Below are positions 38,557 to 47,420 of a DNA stretch of 64,000 bases, in pieces. Position numbers and translations under genes: made by a program. Below the pieces are notes generated by a model. It was given only the letters and a program-made list of their open reading frames with translations, made no database searches and was not told the DNA's origin. Where the stretch lies: NCBI GenBank assembly GCA_041695325.1, contig JBGFRC010000050.1, forward strand, positions 8,132 to 72,131. Direction: 5' to 3'. The stretch is from SURF-13 sp041695325 (GTDB lineage Bacteria; Pseudomonadota; Gammaproteobacteria; SURF-13). Each line of letters starts with the position of its first letter. Position 1 is the first letter of the stretch.

Positions 38557-39327
38557 TCAGCGCCAGGCGGCGAGAAATTCTTTCAGATGAGATTTGTTAT
38601 CCTTCGTCAGCGCGTCGCGCAGGCGCTGGCACTCGCGGGCGTATTCGTCCTGACTCAGGTGGCCGCGTATCAGCTCGAAGCGCAGATAGATGAGGTACGT
38701 ATTGAGCACGTCGGTCTCGCAATAGTCGCGGATGGCGGTTATCTCGCCTTGCAGATAGCGCTGCCATACCTTCGCTCCGTCCATGCCCAGCTTGCCGGGA
38801 AAACCGAGCAGGGTGGCGACCTCATCCAGCGGCGCGGCGGCGCGTACCTGATAACAGGAAAGCACGTCCATCAAATCGGTATGGCGCGAGTGGTAGCGGC
38901 TGAGATAGTTGTTCCATTTGAAGGAGCTGTCCTGCTCGCCGGTATCCCAGTACTTCGGCGCGGCTACACCGTGCAGCAGCGCACGATAGTGCAGCACCGG
39001 CAGATCAAACCCGCCGCCGTTCCAGGACACCAGCGTCGGCGCGTATTTTTCTATGCCGTCGAAGAAGCGCTCGATCAACTCCTTTTCAGGCGAGTCCGGC
39101 TCGCCCAGCGACCACACCTTCAACTGGTCGCGCGTGCGCAGCACCGCCGAGATCGTCACGATATGCTGTAAATGGTGGCGGAGAAACTCCGAACCCCCGG
39201 TTTCCTGACGGCGCGCGTTGAACATCGCCTCGGCGGCCTGCTTGTCGGTGAGGCCGTCGAGCGCATGAAGCCTGCGCCCACCCTCCACGTCTGGCACGGT
39301 TTCGATGTCGAACGCCAGCACGTTCAT
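38557..39327 (-). CDS. Predicted 3'-5' exonuclease related to PolB proofreading domain
   Basis: 256 residues with the DEDD-type exonuclease signatures: FDIETVPD near the N-terminus (Exo I), LVSWNGGGFDLPVL (Exo II) and DYCETDVLNTYLIYLR (Exo III, YxxxD). This is the PolB-exonuclease-like family present as a single-domain protein in many bacteria; its substrate is not established. The ATG at 39327 overlaps the cysM stop and is preferred over a start 28 codons upstream that would extend into cysM. Confidence 0.88.
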   Translation of the reverse strand: MNVLAFDIETVPDVEGGRRLHALDGLTDKQAAEAMFNARRQETGGSEFLRHHLQHIVTISAVLRTRDQLKVWSLGEPDSPEKELIERFFDGIEKYAPTLVSWNGGGFDLPVLHYRALLHGVAAPKYWDTGEQDSSFKWNNYLSRYHSRHTDLMDVLSCYQVRAAAPLDEVATLLGFPGKLGMDGAKVWQRYLQGEITAIRDYCETDVLNTYLIYLRFELIRGHLSQDEYARECQRLRDALTKDNKSHLKEFLAAWR

Positions 39328-40211
39328 GGCGGAAACACGCCGGTAGAAAGATAACGGTCGCCGCGGTCGCACACGATGGTGACAATCACCGCGTTCTTCA
39401 CCTCCGCGCACAGACGCAAGGCGGCGTGCAGCGCGCCGCCGGAGGAGATGCCGGCGAAGATGCCCTCGCGCGCGGCCAACTCGCGCGTCGTGGCTTCGGC
39501 CTCGGCCTGGCTCACCTCCATGATGCGGTCCACGCGATTTGGATCATATATCCTGGGCAGATAGGCCTCAGGCCAGCGGCGGATTCCGGGGATTTGCGAG
39601 CCTTCACGGGGCTGCACGCCGATGATTTGCACCGCCGGATTTTTCTCCTTGAAAAAGCGCGCGCAACCCATGATGGTGCCGGTAGTGCCCATGGAGCTGA
39701 CGAAATGGGTGATTCCGCCCTGCGTGTCGCGCCATATCTCCGGCGCGGTGCCTTCGTAGTGCGCGCGCGGATTGTCCGGGTTGGCGAACTGATCGAGCAC
39801 GCGTCCCTTACCCTCGGCCTGCATCTGCATGGCCAGATCGCGCGCGCCCTCCATGCTCTGCTCGCGGCTGACCAATATGATCTCGGCGCCGAACGCCTTC
39901 ATCACCGCGCGTCGCTCCACGCTCATGTGTTCCGGCATGATGAGCTTCAGGCGGTAGCCGCGTATCGCCGCCGCCATGGCGAGCGCGATGCCGGTATTGC
40001 CGCTGGTGGCCTCGATCAGGGTGTCGCCGGGCTTGATCTCGCCGCGCGCCTCGGCGTGCTTGATCATGCTCATCGCCGGGCGGTCTTTCACCGACCCGGC
40101 CGGGTTGTTACCCTCCAGCTTGGCCAACACCACGTTGCCGGTCTCGCCCGGCAGACGTTGCAGGCGCACCAGCGGTGTGTTGCCGATGTAACTTTCAATA
40201 GTCGGATGCAT
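39324..40211 (-). CDS. cysM: Cysteine synthase B CysM
   Basis: PLP enzyme that makes cysteine (or S-sulfocysteine) from O-acetylserine. 295 residues; Schiff-base Lys42 in GSVKDRPA, phosphate-binding SGNTGIALA, MGTTGT and the CysM-type RRWPEAYLP, which separates it from CysK. ATGA overlap with the exonuclease gene, so probably cotranscribed with it. Confidence 0.95.
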   Translation of the reverse strand: MHPTIESYIGNTPLVRLQRLPGETGNVVLAKLEGNNPAGSVKDRPAMSMIKHAEARGEIKPGDTLIEATSGNTGIALAMAAAIRGYRLKLIMPEHMSVERRAVMKAFGAEIILVSREQSMEGARDLAMQMQAEGKGRVLDQFANPDNPRAHYEGTAPEIWRDTQGGITHFVSSMGTTGTIMGCARFFKEKNPAVQIIGVQPREGSQIPGIRRWPEAYLPRIYDPNRVDRIMEVSQAEAEATTRELAAREGIFAGISSGGALHAALRLCAEVKNAVIVTIVCDRGDRYLSTGVFPP

Positions 40212-40216
40212 GGCCT

Positions 40217-40606
40217 TCAGCGCGCAAGCAAGGTCACAAAGGCCAGGGCGTGATCTTCCTCGTCAGCGATACTGATGTAGCTCCCGTCCACACCCAGCCT
40301 GTTTATCAAGGCCAGCGCCTTGCCGTAATAGTGCAGCACCGGCCTGCCGCTGTTTTCATGCCCGACGCCGATCTGGCGCGGCGTGATGCCGTGTCCAAAC
40401 CCGGTGCCCAGCGCCTTGACCGCCGCCTCCTTGGCGGCGAAGCGGCGCGCCAGAAAATGCGCCGGGCGCTCGCTCCTGGAGAAATCCTCAAGCTCCTTCT
40501 CCGTCAGAATACGGCGCGCGAACTTTTCTCCATAACACGAGAGGTTATGCTCCATGCGCGCCACGCGCACGATGTCTGTGCCGATGCCGAAGATTCTATC
40601 GCTCAT
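40217..40606 (-). CDS. acpS: Holo-[acyl-carrier-protein] synthase AcpS
   Basis: Transfers phosphopantetheine from CoA to acyl carrier protein. 129 residues; Mg ligands Asp11 (GIGTDIV) and Glu60 (RFAAKEAAVKALGTG). The start lies inside the end of pdxJ (11-bp overlap); pdxJ-acpS is a conserved pair. Confidence 0.97.
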   Translation of the reverse strand: MSDRIFGIGTDIVRVARMEHNLSCYGEKFARRILTEKELEDFSRSERPAHFLARRFAAKEAAVKALGTGFGHGITPRQIGVGHENSGRPVLHYYGKALALINRLGVDGSYISIADEEDHALAFVTLLAR

Positions 40607-41363
40607 GGCGCGCCTCGCGCATCAACTGTTTCATCTCGCGCACCGCCGTAGCGAAGCCGGTGAACAGCGCGCGCGCCACGATGGCGTGGCCGATGTTGAG
40701 TTCGCTGATCCCGGGCAGCGCTGCGACGGCCTGCACGTTATGATAATTCAGGCCGTGTCCGGCGTTGACTTGCAGGCCGAGCTTTATTCCGTGCTCCACG
40801 GCGCGCACGATGCGCTGCAACTCCTGTTCGCGCGAGGCGGTGCTGGAGCCTGCCCCTGCGAAAGCGGGGGCATCGGCATAGTGGCCGGTGTGGATTTCAA
40901 TCACCGGCGCTCCCGCGCGCGCGGCGGCGTCCACCTGGCGCAGATCGGCGTCAATGAACAACGACACACGCACACCGGCGTCCTTCAGGCGCGCGCAGGC
41001 GGCGCGGATGCGTTCCGGCTGGCCCGCCACGTCCAACCCGCCTTCGGTGGTCAGTTCCTCGCGCCGCTCCGGTACCAGGCAGCACTCCTGGGGCTTGATG
41101 CGCGCGGCGAACGCCAGCATCGCCTCGGTCACCGCCATCTCCAGATTCATGCGCGTCTGCAAAACGCCGCGTAGCATTTCCACGTCGCGCTCCTGGATGT
41201 GACGCCGGTCTTCGCGCAAGTGCAGGGTGACGGCGTCCGCGCCCGCCTGCTCGGCCTCGATGGCGGCCTGAATGGGATCGGGATAACGCGTGCCCCGTGC
41301 CTGGCGCAGCGTAGCCACGTGGTCAATATTGACCCCCAGCAATATGGGCGCAGGCGCCTTCAT
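40596..41363 (-). CDS. pdxJ: Pyridoxine 5'-phosphate synthase PdxJ, with a small repeat-derived insert
   Basis: Forms pyridoxine 5'-phosphate from 1-deoxyxylulose 5-phosphate and aminoacetone phosphate product of PdxA. 255 residues; LGVNIDHVATLRQARG at the N-terminus, Glu in VTLHLREDRRHI, AGHGLNYHNV. The loop after EIHTGHYAD is enlarged (DAPAFAGAGSSTASRE, 164-179) where a hairpin repeat sits at 40852-40871. ATGA overlap with recO. Confidence 0.96.
   Translation of the reverse strand: MKAPAPILLGVNIDHVATLRQARGTRYPDPIQAAIEAEQAGADAVTLHLREDRRHIQERDVEMLRGVLQTRMNLEMAVTEAMLAFAARIKPQECCLVPERREELTTEGGLDVAGQPERIRAACARLKDAGVRVSLFIDADLRQVDAAARAGAPVIEIHTGHYADAPAFAGAGSSTASREQELQRIVRAVEHGIKLGLQVNAGHGLNYHNVQAVAALPGISELNIGHAIVARALFTGFATAVREMKQLMREARHER
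40852..40871. repeat. GAAA-loop hairpin read in frame in pdxJ
   Basis: GCCCCTGC (40852-40859) pairs with GCGGGGGC (40864-40871), one T-G wobble, around GAAA. On the minus strand it is translated within PdxJ as part of DAPAFAGAGS. Confidence 0.65.
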
Positions 41364-42151
41364 GCGGGCTCAACACCGGCGTCTGCGGGCGCCTGCCCGT
41401 GCATCGCACGCAGACAGGCGGCTTTGGGGTTCATGGTTTTGTGCATGTTAATGAGCAAGGCGCGGCTTTGCAAAGGCTTGTCGCCAAGATACAGCGCCAG
41501 CGCGGCGCGCATCAGCGCTTTAACCTCACGCAGGCTTTGCTCATCGCTTAACTGTTCATTCATAAGAGACAGCAAACTTGCGCCGTGCAGCGCGATACCG
41601 TGTCCCGTCCCCTCGCACTGCACCGGCCCCTGCTCCAGCCGGTAACGGTACAGTTTGCCGGGTTCGATGGACGCGCCGTTCTCCACTTCGTGACTCAGCA
41701 CCAGCGCGTAGCCGATTTCCTTCAGCAAATGTTTTTCAAAGATGCGCAGCGCGCGCTGCTCCTCGGTTGCAAGAAGGCTGAGGGTCTCCTGGTAAATCGC
41801 AAACAGCGCGGGATGCGCGTCGTGCCGGGCGAGCAGGCGCAGCAGCAATTCGTTGAGATAAAAGCCGCTGATCAGGCTCTGCCCGTCGAGACGCGGCGGC
41901 GGGCCGTGAGCCTCCGCCCCGCACAGCGTGGCGAGTTCGCCGCGCCCGGCCCAGGAAACCAGCAGCGGCTGAAACGGCTGCAATGCGCCGTGCAGGCGCG
42001 ACTTCGCCGCGCGCGCGCCGCGCGCCACCAGGCCTACGCGCCCATGCTCCGGCGTAAACAACTCCAGCAATAAACTGCTGTCGCGGTAAGGGCGCCGGTG
42101 CAGCACGTAAGCAGGCTGTAAACTGACGCGCGCGTTATTGACCCGGATCAT
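41360..42151 (-). CDS. recO: DNA repair protein RecO
   Basis: RecFOR mediator that loads RecA on SSB-coated single strands. 263 residues: OB-fold at the N-terminus (YVLHRRPYRDSSLLLELFTPEHGRVGLVARGAR) and helical C-terminal part; no zinc-finger cysteine cluster is seen, as in many proteobacterial forms. ATGA overlap with era upstream and pdxJ downstream in the rnc-era-recO-pdxJ-acpS operon. Confidence 0.95.
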   Translation of the reverse strand: MIRVNNARVSLQPAYVLHRRPYRDSSLLLELFTPEHGRVGLVARGARAAKSRLHGALQPFQPLLVSWAGRGELATLCGAEAHGPPPRLDGQSLISGFYLNELLLRLLARHDAHPALFAIYQETLSLLATEEQRALRIFEKHLLKEIGYALVLSHEVENGASIEPGKLYRYRLEQGPVQCEGTGHGIALHGASLLSLMNEQLSDEQSLREVKALMRAALALYLGDKPLQSRALLINMHKTMNPKAACLRAMHGQAPADAGVEPA

Positions 42152-43035
42152 TCGTATCCCAGGCCGGCCAAGGCCTTAACATTGTCGCTCCAGCCCTGCT
42201 TGACCCTGACGTGGAGCTGCAAAAACACCTTGGCGTCAAACAGTTTCTCCATCTTGAGGCGCGCCTGCCGCCCTATCGCCTTCAGGCGCGCGCCGCCCTT
42301 GCCGATGACGATGGCCTTTTGCCCCTCGCGCTCCACCCAGATCACCGCCTCGATGCGCAACAGTTTTTCCTCTCTGGAAAACGCGCCTACCTCCACCGTC
42401 GCGGCATAGGGCAGCTCCTTGCCGAGACTGCGCATCAACTGCTCCCGTATCAGTTCCGCAGCAAGAACACGCTCGCTGCGGTCGGTGACCTGCTCTTCCG
42501 GATAGAATGGCGGACCTTCCGGCAACAGCCGCCGCACCCGCTCCTCCAGCGCGGCCAGATTGTCTCCGCTCCTGGCCGAGAGCGGAATGATCTGCGCGAA
42601 GGTCATCTTTTGCGCCAGGGCATCGAGGTGCGGCAGCAACTTTCTTTTATCAGCAATCTTGTCCACTTTATTGATGACCAGAATCACGGGCACATGCACC
42701 GCCTTGATGATTTGCAATACATGGTCATCCTGTTCCGTCCAGCGCAATCCCTCCACCACGAACAGAATCAGGTCCGCCTCGCGCAGGGCGCTTCTGGCGC
42801 TCTCGTTCATGTAACGGTTGAGCGCGCGTTTGCCGTGCTCATGCAGGCCCGGCGTGTCCACGTAGATCGCCTGGCAGCCGACTCCGGTTTTGATGCCGAG
42901 GATGCGCTGGCGCGTGGTCTGCGGCTTGCGTGAGGTAATGCTGACTTTCTGCCCTATCAGGCGGTTCAACAGCGTGGACTTTCCCACGTTGGGCCGGCCC
43001 GCGATGGCCACGAAACCACAGCGATGCTCAGCCAC
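42148..43035 (-). CDS. era: GTPase Era
   Basis: Ribosome assembly GTPase binding the 3' end of 16S rRNA. 295 residues; G1 GRPNVGKS at 13-20, G3 DTPGLHEHG, G4 NKVDK, and a C-terminal KH domain with GKGGARLKAIGRQAR. Overlaps rnc by 8 bp. Confidence 0.98.
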   Translation of the reverse strand: MAEHRCGFVAIAGRPNVGKSTLLNRLIGQKVSITSRKPQTTRQRILGIKTGVGCQAIYVDTPGLHEHGKRALNRYMNESARSALREADLILFVVEGLRWTEQDDHVLQIIKAVHVPVILVINKVDKIADKRKLLPHLDALAQKMTFAQIIPLSARSGDNLAALEERVRRLLPEGPPFYPEEQVTDRSERVLAAELIREQLMRSLGKELPYAATVEVGAFSREEKLLRIEAVIWVEREGQKAIVIGKGGARLKAIGRQARLKMEKLFDAKVFLQLHVRVKQGWSDNVKALAGLGYE

Positions 43036-43765
43036 GTTCCAGCAGCTCCAGTGCCTTTTGCGCCGCGTTCTGCTCCGCCTTTCTGCGGCTGCTGCCTGTA
43101 CCCTGCGTCGGTTGCAATCCGGGCACGCTGCACTCTATCCTGAAGGTTTGCGCGTGCGCCTCGCCGCTCACCTGCGCCACGCTGTAGTGCGGCGGCGGCA
43201 ATTTGCGCGACTGGAGATATTCCTGCAACCGGGTCTTGGGGTCTTTCAACTCCAGCGCGTGCGGCATTGCACTCAACCGCGCCTGATAGAGCGCCTGCAC
43301 CACCTTGCGGCACGGCTCCAGGCCGCCGTCGAGATAAATCGCGCCGATCACCGCCTCCAGGGCGTCCGCCAGCGTGGATTCGCGCCGGTGTCCGCCGCTT
43401 TTTTTCTCGCCGGGGCCCAGGGTTAAACAGGCGCCGAGCCGCAAGGAACGCGCGATCTGCGCCAGCGTCTCGCGCCGCACCAGGCTGGCGCGCAACCGGC
43501 TCAAATCACCTTCGCTGGCCCGCGGGTAGCGCCGGTAAAGCTCGGCGGCGATGACGCAATTCAACACCGCGTCGCCGAGAAACTCCAGCCGCTCATAATT
43601 GGCGCCGCCAGCGCTGCGATGCGTGAGCGCATCCTCCAGCAATCGTGTCTCGGTAAATTGGTAGCCCAACTCCCGGCACAGCGCGCTCAGAACCCGTTCA
43701 GGATCTGCTGCGCGTTTGTGATCCGGGGCCATCCGGTGCTCAGAATCCGGGGGCACCGAGTTCAA
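43028..43765 (-). CDS. rnc: Ribonuclease III
   Basis: Double-strand-specific endonuclease for rRNA precursor and mRNA processing. 245 residues; catalytic signature ERLEFLGDAVLN at 58-69, second acidic cluster ADALEAVIGAIYLDGG, and a C-terminal double-stranded RNA-binding domain (KTRLQEYLQSR to the end). The first 20 residues are extra compared with most RNase III proteins; an ATG at 43732 gives a shorter start, but the one at 43765 overlaps the preceding stop (ATGA). Confidence 0.96.
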   Translation of the reverse strand: MNSVPPDSEHRMAPDHKRAADPERVLSALCRELGYQFTETRLLEDALTHRSAGGANYERLEFLGDAVLNCVIAAELYRRYPRASEGDLSRLRASLVRRETLAQIARSLRLGACLTLGPGEKKSGGHRRESTLADALEAVIGAIYLDGGLEPCRKVVQALYQARLSAMPHALELKDPKTRLQEYLQSRKLPPPHYSVAQVSGEAHAQTFRIECSVPGLQPTQGTGSSRRKAEQNAAQKALELLERG

Positions 43766-44127
43766 CGGGCGGCGAGCTCCGCGCTCTTGTCAAACTTGGC
43801 GACGAAGTCCAGATTGCCGACCAGTTCGCCGCGCACCTCGTACACCACCCGCACTCGCATGCCGCCGGGACGCGTCTGTACTTCAATGTTGTTGCGACTC
43901 ACATGCTCCACGTCGTCCACCTCAAACCGCCGTTCCAGGGCTTCAAGCACTTCTTCCTTGCCCTTGACGATGAGATCCGGGTCGCCCTTCAGGCTTTCCA
44001 GGGCAGTCTGCACCTTGAAGCTCTCCAGATAGATCGGCAGCAGCTTCAGGCTCAGCAGGGCAAAGGCGCCCACGAAGACCAGCAGTAACAGCACACCGAT
44101 GAAACCCATGCCACGTTGTTTACGCAT
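43762..44127 (-). CDS. DUF4845 single-pass membrane protein
   Basis: 121 residues: basic N-terminus MRKQRGMGFIGVLL, one membrane helix at about 8-28, then a soluble domain with two helices and strands (IVKGKEEVLEALERRFEVDDV). This matches DUF4845, regularly found between lepB and rnc in proteobacteria; function unknown. The N-terminus has a pilin-like RGMGFIGVLLLL, but there is no clear prepilin cleavage site. The ATG at 44127 has AAGGAG six bases upstream, which decides against the start ten codons earlier. Confidence 0.88.
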   Translation of the reverse strand: MRKQRGMGFIGVLLLLVFVGAFALLSLKLLPIYLESFKVQTALESLKGDPDLIVKGKEEVLEALERRFEVDDVEHVSRNNIEVQTRPGGMRVRVVYEVRGELVGNLDFVAKFDKSAELAAR

Positions 44128-44149
44128 GTGAGTCTCCTTCAAGATAAGG

Positions 44150-44974
44150 CTATTCAATCCTGGTGCCGATGCGCCGCCAGGCGATGACGCCGTCCGCGGA
44201 CCAGTCCCAGTTCATCCAGATCATGACCGCCCTGCCCACCAGGTTCCGGTCCGCGACCGTGCCCCAGTAACGGCTGTCATTGCTGTTGTCGCGGTTGTCG
44301 CCCATCACGAAATACCGGCCCTCCGGGACGATGAACTCACCCTCGCCCGAAACCTGGCCGGGACGAACCAGGATGGCATGTGCCGTTCCGTACAGGCCCT
44401 CGTTGAAAATCTGCGCACCCGTCATGACCGCCCCCGCGCCGTACCCCAGGTACGTCCCTGCCGGCTGTTGCGGCACGGGCTTGCCGTTTATGGTCAGCGT
44501 CTTATGGTAATAGGCAATCCGATCGCCGGGCAAGCCTACTACGCGCTTGATGTAATCCACCTTGGGATCGGGCGGGAAGCGGAACACCACTACGTCGCCG
44601 CGCTGCGGCGCGCCGAGATCAATGAATTTCCGGTCCAGCACGGGGAGGCGCAGGCCGTAAGCGAATTTATTCACCAGGATAAAATCGCCGGTGAGCAGGG
44701 TCGGCATCATGGAGTTGGACGGGATGCGGAACGGCTCCGCCAGAAACGAGCGCAGCAGCAGCACGATGAGAAACACCGGAAACAGCGAGCGCGCGTATTC
44801 CACCAGCAGCGGCTCGCGCCCCTTGGGTTCGTGCGCCGGCCGTTCGCGCAACGGCGGGGAGACCTGGGCTAGACGCGCGCGCCGCCTGGGCCCCCACAGC
44901 CACGCGTCCAGCGCCCAGATCACGCCGCATGCCACGGTCGCCAAAACCAGAAACAACTCGAAATCGAAATTCAT
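44150..44974 (-). CDS. lepB: Signal peptidase I LepB
   Basis: Inner-membrane protease that removes Sec signal peptides. 274 residues; two N-terminal membrane segments (about 5-22 and 63-80), catalytic Ser88 in SNSMMPT and Lys143 in YIKRVVGLPGDR, and the GDNRDNSNDSRYWG box. Overlaps lepA by ATGA. Confidence 0.97.
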   Translation of the reverse strand: MNFDFELFLVLATVACGVIWALDAWLWGPRRRARLAQVSPPLRERPAHEPKGREPLLVEYARSLFPVFLIVLLLRSFLAEPFRIPSNSMMPTLLTGDFILVNKFAYGLRLPVLDRKFIDLGAPQRGDVVVFRFPPDPKVDYIKRVVGLPGDRIAYYHKTLTINGKPVPQQPAGTYLGYGAGAVMTGAQIFNEGLYGTAHAILVRPGQVSGEGEFIVPEGRYFVMGDNRDNSNDSRYWGTVADRNLVGRAVMIWMNWDWSADGVIAWRRIGTRIE

Positions 44975-46800
44975 TTTCCCTTACCCACCTGCAGCACCGC
45001 TAAAAACGCTTCTTGTGGAATCTCCACCTTGCCCAGTTGTTTCATGCGCTTCTTGCCCTCTTTTTGCCGCTCCAGCAGCTTGCGTTTGCGGGTGATGTCT
45101 CCGCCGTAGCATTTGGCGGTGACGTTTTTCCTCAGCGCCTTCACCGTCTCGCGCGCAATCACGTGCGACCCGATGGCGGCCTGAATCGCCACCTCGAACA
45201 TCTGCCTCGGAATGATCTGCTTCATCTTTTCCGCCAGCTCGCGCCCGCGGTAAAAGCTCTGCTCCCGGTGCACAATGACCGACAATGCGTCCACGCGCTC
45301 GCCGTTGATGAGTATGTCCAGTTTGACCAGGTCCGCGGGCTGAAAGCGCTCAAAGCTGTAATTAAACGAGGCGTAACCGCGGCTGACCGACTTCAGCCGG
45401 TCAAAAAAGTCCAGCACCACCTCGTTCAGCGGCAGCTCATACGTGAGCGCCACCTGGCTGCCGAGATACTGCATGTTCTTCTGCACGCCGCGTTTTTCCA
45501 CGCACAGCTTAATCACGTCGCCCAGATACTGCGGCGGCAACAGCATGTCGGCGCGAATGACGGGCTCGCGCATTTCCGCGATGCGGCTCGCCTCCGGCAG
45601 CCTGGCGGGGTTGTCCACGCGCAGCACCTCGCCCTGCGTGGTCAACACCTCGTAGATCACGGTAGGCGCGGTGGTGATGAGATTGAGCCGGTATTCGCGC
45701 TCCAGGCGCTCCTGCACGATCTCCATGTGCAACAGGCCGAGGAAGCCGCAGCGGAAACCGAAGCCCAGGGCCTGCGAGGTCTCCGGTTCGTAGTGCAGCG
45801 CCGCGTCGTTCAGGCGCAGCTTGGCCAGCGCCTCGCGGAAATCCTCGTAGTCCTCGGAGTCCACCGGAAACAGTCCGGCGAACACGCGCGGCTGGATCGG
45901 CTTGAAGCCGGGCAGCGCCTGCGGCGCGGGGCGGTCTTCATGGGTGAGGGTGTCGCCCACCGGCGCGCCGTTGATCTCCTTGATGCCGGCGATGACAAAC
46001 CCCACCTCTCCCGCCTTGAGCGCGCCGCTCTCCACGCGCTTGGGGGTAAAGATACCGATCTTGTCGGCCTGATGCGTCCTGCCCGTGGACATCACCCTGA
46101 TCTTGTCCCCGGCGCTGATCGTGCCTTGCATCACGCGCACCAGGGTGACGACGCCAAGGAAGTTGTCGAACCAGGAATCTATGATGAGCGCCTGCAACGG
46201 CGCCCGTTCGTCGCCCTTGGGCGGCGGAATGCGCAGAATCAGCTCCTCCAGCAGATCCGTGACGCCGAGGCCGGTGCGCGCGCTGACGCGCAATGCATTG
46301 TGCGCCTCGATGCCGATCACCTCCTCGATCTCCCTGATGACGCGTTCCGGATCGGCGGTGGGGAGATCAATCTTGTTCAGCACCGGCAGCACTTCCAGCC
46401 CCTGCTCCAGCGCGGTGTAGCAGTTGGCGACGCTCTGCGCGCCCACGCCCTGCGCGGCGTCCACCACCAGCAGCGCGCCCTCGCACGCGGCGAGCGAGCG
46501 CGACACCTCGTAGGAAAAATCCACGTGGCCTGGGGTGTCAATGAAATTCAACAGATAGGTATTGCCGTCGCGCGCGGGGTAATTGAGCGACACCGCCTGG
46601 GCCTTGATGGTGATGCCGCGCTCACGCTCCAGTTCCATGGAGTCCAGCACCTGCTCCGCCATTTCGCGTTTGCTCAAGCCGCCGCAGATTTCAATGATGC
46701 GGTCGGCCAGCGTGGACTTGCCGTGATCTATGTGCGCGATGATGGAGAAATTGCGGATGTGTTTGAGGGGAACCACGAATGCCTTACCTGGAAATTGCAT
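44971..46800 (-). CDS. lepA: Elongation factor 4 LepA
   Basis: Ribosome-associated GTPase implicated in translation and 30S assembly. 609 residues from the ATG at 46800; G1 AHIDHGKSTLADRI, DTPGHVDF, NKIDLP, and the LepA-specific C-terminal domain (KRKLLERQKEGKKRMKQLG). A GTG at 46776 gives the usual length and has AAGG five bases upstream; since a TATAAT box ends only two bases before 46800, transcripts from it could not use the ATG, so the GTG may be the true start. Confidence 0.96.
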   Translation of the reverse strand: MQFPGKAFVVPLKHIRNFSIIAHIDHGKSTLADRIIEICGGLSKREMAEQVLDSMELERERGITIKAQAVSLNYPARDGNTYLLNFIDTPGHVDFSYEVSRSLAACEGALLVVDAAQGVGAQSVANCYTALEQGLEVLPVLNKIDLPTADPERVIREIEEVIGIEAHNALRVSARTGLGVTDLLEELILRIPPPKGDERAPLQALIIDSWFDNFLGVVTLVRVMQGTISAGDKIRVMSTGRTHQADKIGIFTPKRVESGALKAGEVGFVIAGIKEINGAPVGDTLTHEDRPAPQALPGFKPIQPRVFAGLFPVDSEDYEDFREALAKLRLNDAALHYEPETSQALGFGFRCGFLGLLHMEIVQERLEREYRLNLITTAPTVIYEVLTTQGEVLRVDNPARLPEASRIAEMREPVIRADMLLPPQYLGDVIKLCVEKRGVQKNMQYLGSQVALTYELPLNEVVLDFFDRLKSVSRGYASFNYSFERFQPADLVKLDILINGERVDALSVIVHREQSFYRGRELAEKMKQIIPRQMFEVAIQAAIGSHVIARETVKALRKNVTAKCYGGDITRKRKLLERQKEGKKRMKQLGKVEIPQEAFLAVLQVGKGK

Positions 46801-46802
46801 CC

Positions 46803-46836
46803 ATTATAAAGCAGAAAGCCGGCGCCAGGCCGGCTT
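46803..46836 (-). terminator. Hairpin terminator of the cytochrome gene with adjoining lepA -10 box
   Basis: AAGCCGGC/GCCGGCTT with a 5-nt loop (46816-46836); on the minus strand TCTGCTTTAT follows, a weak T-tract. TATAAT (46803-46808, minus) directly after it is a perfect -10 for lepA; the -35 is poor (GGCCTG). A second hairpin with 9-bp arms, GCGGGTTTT type, lies at 46859-46879. Confidence 0.5.
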
Positions 46837-46901
46837 ATAAAAGAAGATGCTCGACCCGGCGGGTTTTTAGAAAACCCGCGGACGGCCTTTCAGGATTTTC
46901 T

Positions 46902-47420
46902 TCAGCCGAGCGCCAGGATGAAATCCACCAGCTTTTCGATGTCGGCATCGGCCACGCGCGGAGAATACGGAGGCATCACGCCCATCTGCCAGTCTCCGCG
47001 GCCGCCCTTCTTGGTCCACTCCACCAGTATCTTCTTGGCGTCCGGGTTGCCCTTGTACTTGGCGGCGACGTCATTCCAGGACGGACCGACGCGTTTGGTT
47101 TCCACGTGGTGGCAGGCGAGGCAGCCGCTGCTCCTGGCGAGCGCCAGGCCGGCCTCCATGTCCAGCGCGCCAGACTGCCCCGGGGTAGGGGCAGTGGCTG
47201 GAGCCTCGGGGCTCGGCGCGGAAGGCACTTCCGCGGGAACCGGTGCAGCAGGCTCGGCGGCGGGTGCTTCAGCAGCCGGGGCTTCAGCGGCGGGCGCGGC
47301 CGGGGCTTCAGCCGCGGGCGCGGCCTGTTCCGCGGGCGCAGTGGGAGCGGGTTCTTCTTTTCTGTCGCAGGCCGTGAGCAACGCGGCAAGTACTGCGGCA
47401 ATCACAAACGAATGCTTCAT
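46902..47420 (-). CDS. Cytochrome c lipoprotein with Ala/Pro/Glu-rich linker
   Basis: 172 residues. Signal with lipobox LTAC (Cys18), then a low-complexity linker (about 22-82) of repeated PAAEAPA units, then a small class I cytochrome c: heme site CLACH at 100-104, axial ligand probably Met149 in GVMPP, and a C-terminal helix. Size and motif resemble cytochromes c551/c552. Likely a membrane-tethered periplasmic electron carrier; partner oxidase or reductase not in the window. ATG 47420 has GAGGAAA upstream; earlier starts are untypical. Confidence 0.88.
   Translation of the reverse strand: MKHSFVIAAVLAALLTACDRKEEPAPTAPAEQAAPAAEAPAAPAAEAPAAEAPAAEPAAPVPAEVPSAPSPEAPATAPTPGQSGALDMEAGLALARSSGCLACHHVETKRVGPSWNDVAAKYKGNPDAKKILVEWTKKGGRGDWQMGVMPPYSPRVADADIEKLVDFILALG

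Noticed and set aside
43762..44127. Minor pilin, from the RGMGFIGVLLLL start of the DUF4845 protein
   Set aside because: No clear Gly-(Phe/Met) leader-peptide site with Glu at +5, and the lepB-rnc context fits DUF4845.
45013..46809. 598-codon plus-strand frame opposite lepA
   Set aside because: Shadow of LepA; no domain or ribosome site.
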